64,000 nt of DNA from Olleya aquimaris (GCF_003259525.1 NZ_QLLO01000004.1:248001-312000), one strand, 5' to 3'. Numbered from the stretch's first letter, positions 36,213 to 45,403 are shown. The notes: a model not told the origin generated them from the sequence alone. Translations and numbers: made by a program.

Positions 36213-36652
36213 CCTTTAGAAATGGTATTAGAGAGTTCATTGGTGTTAAAGTCATCTACTGGAAAATGCGCTTTTAACTGTTGGCCAGCATGTAAAACAC
36301 CTTCAACTAAGCCTTGTTTAAAAGCACCATTTTTAAAATGTGATTCAATAATGGATTTGGTCTCATCCCAAAAGTTATTAGGGACTACTTTATTAATACA
36401 TTCATCACCATAAATACTAAACTTATGGTCATTAACTGCAACATAAATTAAAACACCATTACTGTCTCTAGTGTTATGCATTTTTAAAATAGAAAACACT
36501 TGCAAAGCTCTTTCTTCAAGATGTCCTTTACAAGTGTCTTCTATATGTATTCTAATTTCTCCGGACGTATGGTCTTCTGCTACACGTATAGCTTCAATAA
36601 TTTCTTGCTCTTCTTTAGCTGTTAAAAAAGATTCTACGTCAGGACTTACCAT
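36209..36652 (-). CDS. cytosolic TPM-domain protein
   Basis: A 147-residue protein with a single TPM domain and no signal peptide or membrane helix at its N-terminus (MVSPDVESFLTAKEEQEI). The domain includes AIRVAEDHTSGEIRIHIEDTC, NGVLIYVAVNDHKFSIYGDECIN and the helical LVEGVLHAGQQLKAHFPV. It lies between lemA (3-base gap) and the glycine-rich TPM gene (4-base overlap), so the three are one transcript. Having a soluble and a membrane TPM protein next to LemA is a recurring flavobacterial arrangement. Confidence 0.85.
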   Translation of the reverse strand: MVSPDVESFLTAKEEQEIIEAIRVAEDHTSGEIRIHIEDTCKGHLEERALQVFSILKMHNTRDSNGVLIYVAVNDHKFSIYGDECINKVVPNNFWDETKSIIESHFKNGAFKQGLVEGVLHAGQQLKAHFPVDDFNTNELSNTISKG

Positions 36653-36655
36653 AGA

Positions 36656-37255
36656 TTAGTCAAATTTAAATTCAAAATCCGGAACATTTTCAGAGCCTGG
36701 ATTAGCTTTGTATCTCGGCATTTCTTTAAAGCCAAACCAACCTGCTAAAATCTTGTTTGGGAATTTGGTTGTAAAAATATCGTACTTATTTACTGCCTCA
36801 TTATATCTGTCTCTAGCAATATTAATTCTGTTTTCTGTGCCTTCTTGTTGCTTAATAAAATCTCTAAACTGATCTGTGGTTTTCAGTTCTGGATAGCGCT
36901 CAAAAGAGGCAATAAGTCTACTAAACGATCCACTTAACTGACTTTGAGCTTTTTGAAACATCTCAAGTTTTTCAGGCGTTAAATCGTTAACATCAATATT
37001 TACAGAGGTTGCTTTAGAACGTGCTTCAATCACTTCGTTTAATGTTTTTCTTTCAAAATCTGCAGACCCTTGTACTGTTTTGATAACGCTAGTGTATAAA
37101 TCGTTACGTCTTTGGTAGGTGCTCTCTACATTAGACCATGCTGTTTTAGCATCTGCTTCTAATGTTACAGCTTCATTATTAATGCCTACAGCCCAAGAAT
37201 ATAATGCAAAAACAATAATTCCAATAATAATTATAGGCACAAGTAATTTTTTCAT
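36656..37255 (-). CDS. lemA: LemA family protein
   Basis: A 199-residue protein anchored by an N-terminal helix (LLVPIIIIGIIVFALYSWAVG) and otherwise made of long helices, as in the LemA family. Conserved pieces are AWSNVESTYQRRNDLYTSVI (about 38-58), the SFSRLIASFERYPELKTTDQF segment, ENRINIARDRYNEAVNKYD, and the C-terminal FPNKILAGWFGFKEMP. LemA proteins are envelope proteins of unclear activity that occur with TPM proteins, exactly as here. The gene is probably cotranscribed with the MerR regulator upstream (11 bases) and the TPM genes downstream. Confidence 0.93.
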   Translation of the reverse strand: MKKLLVPIIIIGIIVFALYSWAVGINNEAVTLEADAKTAWSNVESTYQRRNDLYTSVIKTVQGSADFERKTLNEVIEARSKATSVNIDVNDLTPEKLEMFQKAQSQLSGSFSRLIASFERYPELKTTDQFRDFIKQQEGTENRINIARDRYNEAVNKYDIFTTKFPNKILAGWFGFKEMPRYKANPGSENVPDFEFKFD

Positions 37256-37266
37256 AATAGTTGGTT

Positions 37267-37596
37267 TTAAAGTTGTTCTTTTAGTTTTATTAATTGATGT
37301 TTAACTCCTTCTAATTTTTTTATTATTTCAAAATTATCTAAGGTTTTCTTTTTTTCTTCTTTTAAATGAATTTTTGCACCTTCCAACGTAAATCCACGTT
37401 CTTTTACCAAATGGTAAATTAGTTGTAAATTTTTGACATCATCTGGTGTAAACTTACGATTGCCTTTAGCAGTTTTTTTGGGTTGAAGCACATCAAATTC
37501 TTTCTCCCAAAATCTAATTAAAGAGGTGTTAACACTAAAGGCTTTGGCTACTTCTCCAATGGTGTAATATCGTTTTTCTGGAAGGTCAATAATCAT
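37267..37596 (-). CDS. MerR-family transcriptional regulator
   Basis: A 109-residue DNA-binding protein with an N-terminal MerR winged helix-turn-helix: KRYYTIGEVAKAFSVNTSLI (about 8-27), RFWEKEFDVLQPKKTAKGNR and FTPDDVKNLQLIYHLVKERGFTLEGA, followed by a short dimerisation helix. It lacks a cysteine-rich metal site and a large effector domain, so the signal is unknown. Its ATG overlaps the M23 peptidase stop by one base, so it is cotranscribed with cell-wall and LemA/TPM genes and may control this envelope group. Confidence 0.9.
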   Translation of the reverse strand: MIIDLPEKRYYTIGEVAKAFSVNTSLIRFWEKEFDVLQPKKTAKGNRKFTPDDVKNLQLIYHLVKERGFTLEGAKIHLKEEKKKTLDNFEIIKKLEGVKHQLIKLKEQL

Positions 37597-38567
37597 TAAT
37601 CTAAAGATTGATTTTCTAAAGAAGCACGTTCTAGTAATTTGTTAAATTCTTCTGGTGTTAAACTTCCGTAATAGAAATTAATAGGATTGATTCTGTCACC
37701 ATCTTTAAAGATTTCGTAATGTAAATGTGGTGCTTCAGATCGTCCTGTACTACCAACAAAGCCTATTAAATCACCACGTTTTACTCGCTGATTTTTTTGG
37801 ACATTGTATTTGTACAAATGTGCGTACAAAGACACATATCCATATCCATGATTTATTCTTATGTGATTACCGTAACCAGCAGAATTGCTATCTGCACGCT
37901 CTACAATACCATCTCCAGAAGCATAAACTGGTGTGCCTCTTGGTGCAGTAAAATCCATTCCCCAATGCATTTTTCTAAGTTTGGTAAATGGGTCAGATCG
38001 CATACCGTAACCAGAAGCCATTCTAGTAAGGTCTTTATTGCTAACAGGTTGTATGGCTGGAATAGCCATTAATAATTTTTCTTTTTCTTCGGCTAAAACA
38101 GCAATCTCATCTAAAGATTTAGATTGTACAACAATACGCTTTAGTAGTTTGTCAATGCGTTTATTGCTGTTTATAATTAATTCAGAATTATCGTAACCAT
38201 CTAGTTTTTTGTACCTATTTACTCCACCAAAACCTGCTTTACGTTGTTCTTCAGGTATTGGGTTAGCTTCAAAATATAAGCGGTAAATAGCATTATCACG
38301 ATCTTCAATATTTGCTAAAACGGTTTCTGCTTCTTCCATTTTTTTATTGAGCAAATCAAATTGTAATTCTAAATTAGAAAGCTCACGTTTTAATGCTTTT
38401 TCTTTTGGAGACTCAAAGTATTGACCACCAATAAAAACAAATAAAAATCCAAATAAGGCAGACGCTAAAATAAATAAAGAAATATACTTAAATGTACGTC
38501 TTTTTCTTCGCTCAATTTTCTTATAAGAGAGCGTTTCAGAATCATAATAATATTTTACCTTACTCAT
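37596..38567 (-). CDS. M23 family peptidoglycan endopeptidase (LytM-like)
   Basis: A 323-residue inner-membrane-anchored protease facing the periplasm. A transmembrane helix (YISLFILASALFGFLFVFIGGQYF, about 28-52) is followed by a coiled-coil segment (about 55-175) and a C-terminal LytM domain. The zinc ligands are visible: His and Asp in MHWGMDFTAP, and the HxH in APHLHYEIF, plus the conserved YGMRSDPF and GYVSLYAHL. With all ligands present it should be an active metallo-endopeptidase cutting peptide cross-links. It heads the minus-strand run with merR and lemA, and is divergent from alaS. Confidence 0.93.
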   Translation of the reverse strand: MSKVKYYYDSETLSYKKIERRKRRTFKYISLFILASALFGFLFVFIGGQYFESPKEKALKRELSNLELQFDLLNKKMEEAETVLANIEDRDNAIYRLYFEANPIPEEQRKAGFGGVNRYKKLDGYDNSELIINSNKRIDKLLKRIVVQSKSLDEIAVLAEEKEKLLMAIPAIQPVSNKDLTRMASGYGMRSDPFTKLRKMHWGMDFTAPRGTPVYASGDGIVERADSNSAGYGNHIRINHGYGYVSLYAHLYKYNVQKNQRVKRGDLIGFVGSTGRSEAPHLHYEIFKDGDRINPINFYYGSLTPEEFNKLLERASLENQSLD

Positions 38568-38581
38568 TATCTAATTTATAC

Positions 38582-38589
38582 TATTTTTG
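38582..38589 (+). promoter_or_regulatory. -7 element of alaS
   Basis: TATTTTTG followed by CAG matches TAnnTTTG and predicts a leader of about 105 bases before the alaS ATG. No TTG stands at -33. Confidence 0.45.
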
Positions 38590-38699
38590 CAGTTGTTAAA
38601 GCTGAATTTTTCAGCAATTAAAATAGTAACGTATAACAAATATATAAATTGTTTTATTAAGCTTTAAGCTAATGTAAACAAGATTATTAACATAGTAGC

Positions 38700-41315
38700 A
38701 TGAACTCTCAAGACATACGCGCAACATTCCTTAAGTTTTTTGAAGATAAAAAACACAGTATTGTGCCTTCTGCACCAATGGTGCTAAAGGATGATCCAAC
38801 TTTAATGTTTGTAAATTCTGGGATGGCTCCTTTTAAAGAGTTTTTTTTAGGGAATGCACAACCAAAAAACAACCGTATCGCAGATACGCAAAAATGTTTG
38901 AGGGTTTCTGGTAAACATAACGATTTAGAAGAAGTAGGTTACGATACCTATCACCATACATTATTTGAAATGTTAGGAAATTGGTCCTTTGGTGATTACT
39001 TTAAAAAAGAAGCAATTGCTTGGGCATGGGAGCTATTAACAGAAGTCTATAAAATTGATAAAGATATTTTATACGTCACTGTTTTTGAAGGTAGTGATGA
39101 TGCAGATAACCTAAAAATGGATACAGAAGCTTATGATATTTGGAAACAATTTATAAGCGAAGACCGTATTTTAAAAGGAAATAAAAAAGATAATTTTTGG
39201 GAAATGGGAGAGCAAGGACCGTGTGGACCTTGTAGCGAAATCCATGTGGATATTCGTACTCCAGAAGAAAAAGCTAAAGTAGATGGTAAGTCTTTGGTAA
39301 ACGAAGATCATCCTCAAGTGGTTGAAATCTGGAATCTGGTTTTTATGCAATACAACCGTAAAGCAGATGGAAGTTTAGAAGGTTTACCAAACAAGCATAT
39401 TGACACAGGAATGGGTTTTGAGCGCTTGTGTATGGTCCTACAAAATGTAACATCTAATTACGATACAGATGTTTTTACACCAATAATTAGAGAGATAGAA
39501 ACCATTACTGGGAAAGATTATAATAAAAACGAAAAAGTAGATATTGCTATTCGTGTAATCTCTGATCATGTACGTGCAGTCGCATTTTCTATTGCAGACG
39601 GACAATTGCCAAGTAATACTGGTGCTGGTTATGTTATTCGTCGTATTTTAAGACGCGCAGTACGTTATGGTTTTACTTTTTTAGATAAAAAAGAACCATT
39701 TATTTACCGTTTGGTCAATGTGTTGACAGAAAAAATGGGTAAAGCATTCCCAGAACTTAAAGCGCAAAAACAATTAATTGAGAACGTTATAAAAGAAGAG
39801 GAAGCTTCGTTTTTACGCACTTTAGATCAAGGGTTAGCTATTTTAGATCGTATAGTCGATAACGCTACAGATAAGCAAGTATCTGGATCTAAAGTATTCG
39901 AGTTAAAAGATACTTATGGTTTTCCAGAGGATTTAACAGACTTAATTTTACGCGAGAAAGGATTTACATACAATAAAGAAGAATATAATAAACGTCTTAA
40001 AGAGCAACAAGACAGAGGTCGTGAAGCTTCAGAATTAAAGTCGGACGATTGGACGGTGTTAATTAAAGACGACGAACAAGAGTTTATAGGCTACGACCAA
40101 TTAGAAGCTAAAGTTAAAATTACAAAATATCGTAAAGTGGTTTCTAAAAAAGATGGAACCATGTATCAATTGGTGTTTAATTTAACGCCATTTTATGCAG
40201 AAGGTGGTGGGCAAGTAGGTGATAAAGGGTATATCCAAGCTAGTAATGGGGATGTGTCTTACATTGTTGACACAAAAAAGGAGAATAATATAATTATTCA
40301 TTTAACAAAAGAGTTACCACGTGATGTTAATCAGACTTTTATTGCTAAAGTAGATGAAAAACAACGTTACAGAACCGAGTGTAATCATACAGCAACCCAT
40401 TTGTTACACCAAGCCTTAAGAGAAGTTTTAGGTGAACATGTAGAACAAAAAGGTAGTGCTGTGCACTCAAAATATTTACGTTTTGATTTTTCTCATTTTT
40501 CTAAATTAACTGTTGAAGAATTACGTGATGTAGAAAACTTTGTTAATGCACGTATCGAAAGTAAGTTGCCACTACAAGAAGGACGTAATGTACCAATGGA
40601 AAAAGCAATAGCAGAAGGTGCTATGGCGTTATTTGGAGAAAAATATGGAGATGCAGTACGTACAGTACGTTTTGGACAGTCTATAGAATTATGCGGAGGA
40701 ACACATGTAGATAATACTGCAGATATCTGGCACTTTAAAATTATTTCTGAAAGCGCAGTAGCTTCAGGAATACGTCGTATAGAGGCGATTACAAACGATG
40801 CTGTTAAGTCTTATTTTCATGAAAATAACAGAACATTTTTTGAAATGAAAGACTTGCTTAACAACGCTAAAGAACCTGTAAAGGCATTACAAAGTCTTCA
40901 AGAAGAAAATACAAGCTTAAAAAAGCAAATCGAACAGTTGTTAAAAGACAAAGCCAAAAACATTAAAGGCGAATTAAAATCTGAAATTACTGAAGTAAAC
41001 GGTGTCAACTTTTTAACCAAGCAGTTAGATTTGGATGCATCCGGAATTAAAGATTTATGTTTTGAACTTGGTAGCCAGTTTGATAATCTGTTTTTATTAT
41101 TTGGAGCAGAAAACGATGGTAAAGCTATTTTATCTTGTTATATCTCAAAAAGTTTAGTAGAAGAAAAAGGTCTTAATGCAGGAAACATTGTTAGAGAGTT
41201 AGGTAAACACATCCAAGGTGGTGGTGGTGGCCAACCATTTTTTGCTACTGCAGGTGGTAAAAATCCAGCAGGTATTAAAGACGCTTTGGAAGCAGCTAAA
41301 ACATATATTGTTTAA
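38700..41315 (+). CDS. alaS: alanyl-tRNA synthetase
   Basis: Charges tRNA-Ala and edits Ser/Gly mischarging. The 871-residue protein has the full domain series: class II catalytic core from the N-terminus (motif 1 [22 protein letters not shown], motif 2 [17 protein letters not shown], motif 3 [13 protein letters not shown]), tRNA-binding region, editing domain with [14 protein letters not shown] (HxxxH, about 560) and CGGTHV (about 666), and a C-terminal DHHA1/C-Ala domain with [16 protein letters not shown]. Length is normal. A repeat-like element and the GSCFA gene follow within 34 bases. Confidence 0.98.
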   Translation: MNSQDIRATFLKFFEDKKHSIVPSAPMVLKDDPTLMFVNSGMAPFKEFFLGNAQPKNNRIADTQKCLRVSGKHNDLEEVGYDTYHHTLFEMLGNWSFGDYFKKEAIAWAWELLTEVYKIDKDILYVTVFEGSDDADNLKMDTEAYDIWKQFISEDRILKGNKKDNFWEMGEQGPCGPCSEIHVDIRTPEEKAKVDGKSLVNEDHPQVVEIWNLVFMQYNRKADGSLEGLPNKHIDTGMGFERLCMVLQNVTSNYDTDVFTPIIREIETITGKDYNKNEKVDIAIRVISDHVRAVAFSIADGQLPSNTGAGYVIRRILRRAVRYGFTFLDKKEPFIYRLVNVLTEKMGKAFPELKAQKQLIENVIKEEEASFLRTLDQGLAILDRIVDNATDKQVSGSKVFELKDTYGFPEDLTDLILREKGFTYNKEEYNKRLKEQQDRGREASELKSDDWTVLIKDDEQEFIGYDQLEAKVKITKYRKVVSKKDGTMYQLVFNLTPFYAEGGGQVGDKGYIQASNGDVSYIVDTKKENNIIIHLTKELPRDVNQTFIAKVDEKQRYRTECNHTATHLLHQALREVLGEHVEQKGSAVHSKYLRFDFSHFSKLTVEELRDVENFVNARIESKLPLQEGRNVPMEKAIAEGAMALFGEKYGDAVRTVRFGQSIELCGGTHVDNTADIWHFKIISESAVASGIRRIEAITNDAVKSYFHENNRTFFEMKDLLNNAKEPVKALQSLQEENTSLKKQIEQLLKDKAKNIKGELKSEITEVNGVNFLTKQLDLDASGIKDLCFELGSQFDNLFLLFGAENDGKAILSCYISKSLVEEKGLNAGNIVRELGKHIQGGGGGQPFFATAGGKNPAGIKDALEAAKTYIV

Positions 41316-41318
41316 TTT

Positions 41319-41345
41319 GTCATTACTGCGAAAGTAGAAATCCAC
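41319..41345 (+). repeat. interspersed hairpin repeat, alaS-GSCFA junction
   Basis: GTCATTACTGCGAA, then AGTAGAAATCCAC. It has the GTCATT head and AAATC tail of the family and a small hairpin (TACT/AGTA). This is the leftmost copy; none is seen in bases 1-41318. Confidence 0.5.
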
Positions 41346-41348
41346 ATT

Positions 41349-42314
41349 ATGGAATTTCAAACTGAAATAAAACTCAAAAAGCAAAAGGATAATCTAATAG
41401 ATTACCATTCTAAAATATTGCTTTTAGGGTCATGTTTTTCTGAAAATATTGGAGAAACTTTCCAGTATTATAAGTTTCAGAATTACATTAATCCATATGG
41501 GGTTTTATTTCATCCAAAAGCAATAGAGACCTTAGTTAGTAATGCTTTAAACGGTAAAAAATATACCGAAAATGATGTGTTTTTAAACAATGAACAGTTT
41601 TATTGTTACGATGCACATTCCAGATTAAGCAACACAACAAAAAGTTTAGTATTACATCAATTAAATGCTGCTTTGCAAAAAACTAATCATTACTTGAAGC
41701 ATGCAACACATATTGTCATTACTTTAGGTACTGCTTGGGTATATCGTTTGCAGGATACTAAACAAATCGTGGCTAATTGCCATAAAATGCCTCAAAAACA
41801 GTTTGATAAGGAGTTGTTAAGTGTGCAAGATGTGGTAGTGTCACTTCAATCTATAACAAACCAAATACATCAAGTAAACCCTAAAGTTAATGTTATTTTT
41901 ACGGTTTCTCCTGTACGTCATATAAAAGATGGGTTTGTAGAAAATACCCAAAGCAAATCGCATTTAATTACAGCAATTCATCAATTTTTAAATAATCAAT
42001 CGTCAATAGATAAATATCAATCGTATTATTTTCCTGCTTTTGAGATAATGATGGATCAGTTACGCGATTATCGATTCTATAAAGAAGACATGATACACCC
42101 TAATAAAATAGCTATTCAATATATTTGGGAGCGATTTAAACAGGTATGGATATCAGAATCTACAGAAGAAATTATTGATGAGGTTGCTTACGTACAAAAA
42201 GGGTTACAGCATAAACCATTTAACCCAAATTCTGAAGCTCATTTAAATTTTATTGAGCAGATAAAATCTAAGCAACATATTTTATCAAAAAAATTTCCGC
42301 ATATCAAATTTTAA
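41349..42314 (+). CDS. GSCFA domain protein (SGNH-like hydrolase fold)
   Basis: A 321-residue soluble protein with the GSCFA signature LLLGSCFSENIGETF (about 28-42), in which the Ser of the GSC-type block corresponds to the nucleophile of SGNH/GDSL hydrolases. The motif ITLGTAWVY (about 125) and the C-terminal block DMIHPNKIAIQYIWERF (His of the catalytic dyad/triad, about 250-266) fit that fold. By family knowledge it could act on esters or polysaccharide acyl groups, but no substrate has been set for this group. It follows alaS after 33 bases with a repeat between, and is probably read through from alaS. Confidence 0.85.
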   Translation: MEFQTEIKLKKQKDNLIDYHSKILLLGSCFSENIGETFQYYKFQNYINPYGVLFHPKAIETLVSNALNGKKYTENDVFLNNEQFYCYDAHSRLSNTTKSLVLHQLNAALQKTNHYLKHATHIVITLGTAWVYRLQDTKQIVANCHKMPQKQFDKELLSVQDVVVSLQSITNQIHQVNPKVNVIFTVSPVRHIKDGFVENTQSKSHLITAIHQFLNNQSSIDKYQSYYFPAFEIMMDQLRDYRFYKEDMIHPNKIAIQYIWERFKQVWISESTEEIIDEVAYVQKGLQHKPFNPNSEAHLNFIEQIKSKQHILSKKFPHIKF

Positions 42315-42454
42315 TAAAATTGTAACTTGCTGATTTGTAAGTATTTTAACACAAAAGATGCTTACAACTAATTAATACTCTTTTGGTCGAAAAAAAAATT
42401 GAAAAACAGGTAAACAGTATTATTTTTAAAGTGCTATTAATCAATCTTCATAAT

Positions 42455-42502
42455 AACACCATCTAACTAATCACCAATCTGATTTTTTAGTTGGTGTTTT
42501 TT
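42455..42502 (+). terminator. probable terminator in the GSCFA-DUF4230 spacer
   Basis: AACACCA and AACTAA (42455-42470 region, with a 3-base bulge) pair with TTAGTTGGTGTT (from 42487), followed by a T run to 42502. The 243-base spacer 42315-42557 also holds a loose inverted repeat TTGTAAG...CTTACAA near 42336-42370; nothing else is recognised in it. Confidence 0.55.
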
Positions 42503-42557
42503 GATTTATATACTTTTCTTAATTTAAACATATAAAGTTTTTATGTACTTTTAATCC

Positions 42558-43169
42558 ATGCGAAAAATTATTATTGGGATTGTCTTAGCGTTTGTTATCT
42601 CTTTTATATTTAAAAAATGTACAGAGGGTAAAGCCAATCAAACCATTATTAACGAACATTCGGCTTTAATAGCTAAGCAAATTAAAAATGTTGGTAAACT
42701 AATTGTCACAGAAGGTTATTTTAGTGATGCTTACAGTTATAAAAATTCTAAACCTATTTTTGCTAATTTAACTTCAGATAAACAAGCTTTAATTATTGTA
42801 AATGCAGAGGTAACTGTAGCATATGATTTAAGTAAAATAGAATTTGCTATTGACAGTACCAATAAAATTTTAAAAATTAAATCTATTCCTGAAGAAGAAA
42901 TAAAAATTTATCCAGAATTAGAATATTACGATATTGAAAGTGGATATTTTAACGAGTTTAATGCAGACGATTATAACAAAATAAAAAATATAGTAAAAGA
43001 ACGAATTACTAAAAAAGTAGAAGCTTCAAACTTACGCATTAATGCTAAAAATAGGCTAATTAGCGAATTGTCAAAATTTTATATTTTGACCAACAGTTTG
43101 GGTTGGACCTTGCAATACAACGATAATCAGATTGATAATCTAGATAAGCTTGAAATAATTAAACTATAA
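42558..43169 (+). CDS. DUF4230 protein
   Basis: A 203-residue protein with an N-terminal membrane anchor (IIIGIVLAFVISFIF) followed by a periplasmic DUF4230 domain: LIVTEGYFSDAYSYKNSK, ALIIVNAEVTVAYDLSKIEF, KILKIKSIPEEEIKIYPELEYYDIESG. The pattern recalls SPFH/band-7-like beta-alpha units, but no function is established for DUF4230. The 3' end overlaps the convergent rhodanese gene by 6 bases. There is no obvious operon partner. Confidence 0.82.
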   Translation: MRKIIIGIVLAFVISFIFKKCTEGKANQTIINEHSALIAKQIKNVGKLIVTEGYFSDAYSYKNSKPIFANLTSDKQALIIVNAEVTVAYDLSKIEFAIDSTNKILKIKSIPEEEIKIYPELEYYDIESGYFNEFNADDYNKIKNIVKERITKKVEASNLRINAKNRLISELSKFYILTNSLGWTLQYNDNQIDNLDKLEIIKL

Positions 43170-43469
43170 TTTATTGTAAAGGCTTTGCCAGCCTCCACCA
43201 TTCATAGCTTCCACACCATGACTGCGTAAAATAGCAGCAGCACTTCCAGATCGCATACCACTTGCACAACAGGTAATAACAGGCTTGTTCCATTGCTTTA
43301 TTTCTTTAGCCTTAGCTTGGATTTGTTGTAACGGAATATGTTTTGAACCAGGAATGGCTCCAGAGTCATATTCGGCTTTAGATCTAACATCCAAAATAAT
43401 AGCACCTTTCTCTTGAAACGTTTTAAGCTTATTGGCTTTATTTCCAAACAAAAATCCAAATAATCCCAT
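43164..43469 (-). CDS. single-domain rhodanese-like sulfurtransferase
   Basis: A 101-residue protein consisting of one rhodanese domain after a short N-terminal hydrophobic stretch (MGLFGFLFGNKANKL). Core motifs are AIILDVRSKAEYDSGAIPGSKHIPL (about 22-46) and the active-site loop CCASGMRSGSAA (about 66-77; CxxxxR with the persulfide-forming Cys). It may carry sulfur for cofactor or thiosulfate metabolism; the acceptor is unknown. It is convergent with DUF4230 and divergent from the tetR gene. Confidence 0.88.
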   Translation of the reverse strand: MGLFGFLFGNKANKLKTFQEKGAIILDVRSKAEYDSGAIPGSKHIPLQQIQAKAKEIKQWNKPVITCCASGMRSGSAAAILRSHGVEAMNGGGWQSLYNKL

Positions 43470-43499
43470 AATGTACTTTTTTGTATAAATTTACAATCA

Positions 43500-43507
43500 C
43501 AAATATA
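43500..43507 (-). promoter_or_regulatory. -7 element of the rhodanese gene
   Basis: On the minus strand TATATTTG (43507-43500) matches TAnnTTTG, about 30 bases upstream of the rhodanese ATG. It sits in the 46-base divergent spacer with tetR. Confidence 0.4.
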
Positions 43508-43515
43508 AATCAATT

Positions 43516-44085
43516 TTGAAACAACCTATTAGCAAAGACAACATTATACACACTGCAGCAATTCTGTTTAAAGAAAAAGGATATAGTGCTGTAACTATGA
43601 GGGATTTGGCATCGCAAATGGGTATTAAAGCTGCTAGTTTGTATAATCACATCAGCTCTAAGCAAGACTTACTTAAAGAGATAGTAATATCTATTGCAGA
43701 AGAGTTTACAAATGGAATGGACAGTATAGTGGCTTCCAATACATCAAATATTGATAAACTTAAACGTGTTGTGGTATTACATGTAAAGATAACTGCAAAT
43801 AATACCTATGGTATGGCATCCCTAAATAACGATTGGATGCATCTTGAAGATCAATTAGACTATTATTTAAAACTTAGAAACGATTACGAAACTAATTTTT
43901 TAAATATCATTAAACAAGGTATAGCTACTTCAGAAATTAAAAATAGTAATCCAGAAATCATCATGTTTTCAATGCTAACTACATTGCGCTCACTCTATCT
44001 TTGGATTCCTAAAAAAGAAGAGCTTAATGCAAACGATTTGGCAAATACTTTAACTCAAGTTCTCATAGACGGAATTAACAACTAG
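43516..44085 (+). CDS. TetR/AcrR-family regulator, likely paa repressor
   Basis: A 189-residue one-component regulator. The N-terminal HTH is KDNIIHTAAILFKEKGYSAVTMRDLASQMGIKAASLYNHISSKQDLL (about 7-54). The C-terminal ligand domain is helical and unassigned. The start is a TTG; the first in-frame ATG lies within the HTH and would destroy it. It directly precedes paaE by 71 bases, and that spacer contains an 18-base perfect palindrome (44119-44136) next to the -7 element, a likely operator. By analogy with PaaR-type TetR repressors, phenylacetyl-CoA may be the inducer; that is inference from context. Confidence 0.88.
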   Translation: MKQPISKDNIIHTAAILFKEKGYSAVTMRDLASQMGIKAASLYNHISSKQDLLKEIVISIAEEFTNGMDSIVASNTSNIDKLKRVVVLHVKITANNTYGMASLNNDWMHLEDQLDYYLKLRNDYETNFLNIIKQGIATSEIKNSNPEIIMFSMLTTLRSLYLWIPKKEELNANDLANTLTQVLIDGINN

Positions 44086-44102
44086 TTAATAATAAAAATT
44101 TG

Positions 44103-44110
44103 TATCTTTG
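44103..44110 (+). promoter_or_regulatory. -7 element of the paa operon
   Basis: TATCTTTG matches TAnnTTTG, placing the transcript start near 44114 and the operator palindrome just downstream at about +5 to +22. No -33 TTG at the expected distance, which may mean an intrinsically weak or activator-dependent promoter. Confidence 0.55.
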
Positions 44111-44118
44111 TTACTTGT

Positions 44119-44136
44119 AACTAACAAGTGTTAGTT
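44119..44136. promoter_or_regulatory. palindromic operator, probably for the adjacent TetR regulator
   Basis: AACTAACA, a 2-base centre AG, then TGTTAGTT: 8-base perfect arms, a typical TetR-family operator size. It overlaps the predicted initial transcribed region of paaE, where a bound repressor would block polymerase. A related TTACTTGTAA palindrome lies just upstream (44111-44120). Confidence 0.6.
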
Positions 44137-44156
44137 TGATGTTTTAAGTAATTAAT

Positions 44157-45230
44157 ATGACAGATTTTTACAACTTAAAGGTTGCAGATATATATAAAGA
44201 AACAGAAGATACTTCTGTTGTAACTTTTGATGTTCCATCAGAGCTGCAAGAAGCTTTCCGTTTCAGACAAGGTCAGCATTTAACTTTAAAGGCAGATATA
44301 AATGGAGAAGATGTCCGACGTTCCTATTCGTTATGTTCTAGCCCATTAGATAATAAATGGCAAGTAGCAGTTAAGCTAATTCCTGGCGGTAAATTTTCTA
44401 CCTATATAAACGACAATTTAAAAGCTGGCGACCAATTAGAAGTCATGGTGCCAACCGGAACTTTTGGTGTGGAGTGTGACCCAACAACATCAAAAAACTA
44501 TTTGTTTTTTGCTGCAGGAAGTGGTATTACACCAGTGTTATCAATGATAAAAACACATTTGGCTCAAGAGCCAAATGCAACTTGTAAATTGTTTTATGTC
44601 AATAAAACAGCAAAATCTATTATCTTTAAAGAAGAACTTGAGCAACTAAGAAATAAGTACTTTGGACGATTAGAAATATATTACTTTTTAACCAAAGAGC
44701 GTCGAGATATCGAGTTGTTTAATGGACGTTTTGATGATGATAAAATGAAAGTGTTAACAAACACATTTATTGATATTCCAGATACAAACGACGTGTTTTT
44801 ATGTGGTCCAGAAAAAATGGTGAATTATGTGAGTGAGTATCTAATAAATGCAGGATTACCGAAGCATTTAGTGCATTTTGAATTGTTTGTAACTGGGCTT
44901 TCAGAAGAAGATATTAAACGCGCAGAGCGCTTAGCGCAACAAAACGTTGAAGGAACAGAAGTCACAATAGTTGATGGTGGAAAAGAATTTGCCTTCACTA
45001 TGACCAAAGAGTACGATAATATTTTAGATGCAGCACTAGGCGCTGGAGCAGATTTACCATTTGCATGTAAAGGTGGTGTGTGTAGTACTTGCAAATGCGA
45101 AGTCAAAGAAGGAAGCGTAGAAATGAAAATAAATTACGCACTAGATGATAAAGAAGTATCACAAAACCTTGTGTTAAGCTGTCAAGCTGTACCAACATCA
45201 AATAAAGTAGTCGTCGATTTTGACGTGTAA
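44157..45230 (+). CDS. paaE: phenylacetyl-CoA epoxidase reductase subunit PaaE
   Basis: NAD(P)H-dependent reductase that feeds electrons to the PaaA diiron centre. The 357 residues contain a ferredoxin-reductase FAD domain (FRQGQHLTLKADINGEDVRRSYSLCSS, about 34-60), an NAD domain (FFAAGSGITPVLSMI, about 118-132; FLCGPEKMV) and a C-terminal plant-type 2Fe-2S domain with CKGGVCSTCKCEV (cysteines at about 307, 312, 315) and a fourth Cys in LVLSCQAVP. It is the first gene of the operon here, whereas it is fifth in E. coli. The operator/promoter pair lies directly upstream. Confidence 0.95.
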   Translation: MTDFYNLKVADIYKETEDTSVVTFDVPSELQEAFRFRQGQHLTLKADINGEDVRRSYSLCSSPLDNKWQVAVKLIPGGKFSTYINDNLKAGDQLEVMVPTGTFGVECDPTTSKNYLFFAAGSGITPVLSMIKTHLAQEPNATCKLFYVNKTAKSIIFKEELEQLRNKYFGRLEIYYFLTKERRDIELFNGRFDDDKMKVLTNTFIDIPDTNDVFLCGPEKMVNYVSEYLINAGLPKHLVHFELFVTGLSEEDIKRAERLAQQNVEGTEVTIVDGGKEFAFTMTKEYDNILDAALGAGADLPFACKGGVCSTCKCEVKEGSVEMKINYALDDKEVSQNLVLSCQAVPTSNKVVVDFDV

Positions 45231-45244
45231 GCCAAAAGGCTAAC

Positions 45245-45264
45245 ATTCCCACAAAAGTGGGAAT
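45245..45264 (+). repeat. interspersed hairpin repeat, paaE-paaA junction (copy 1)
   Basis: ATTCCCAC pairs with GTGGGAAT around AAAA; TCTCA follows. A weaker hairpin GCC/GGC with an AAAA loop stands immediately before it at the paaE stop codon (45231-45241). Confidence 0.75.
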
Positions 45265-45303
45265 CTCATCAATAGTTTATTCATTGATGAATTTAAAAAA
45301 GAT

Positions 45304-45332
45304 GTCATTCCGAGTGTAGACGAGGAATCTCA
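45304..45332 (+). repeat. interspersed repeat, paaE-paaA junction (copy 2)
   Basis: GTC head, stem ATTCC with GGAAT, each arm followed or preceded by GA (GA/GA internal step), a G-C closing pair, and a TCTCA tail. The rest of the spacer to 45403 has only short AGCTAAAAGCTAAAA tandem text before paaA. Confidence 0.75.
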
Positions 45333-45403
45333 GATATATTGAAAAAGAAAAATGAAGTTCAACACGCTAAAGGTTAAAAGCCAATAGCTAAAAGCTAAAA
45401 ACA

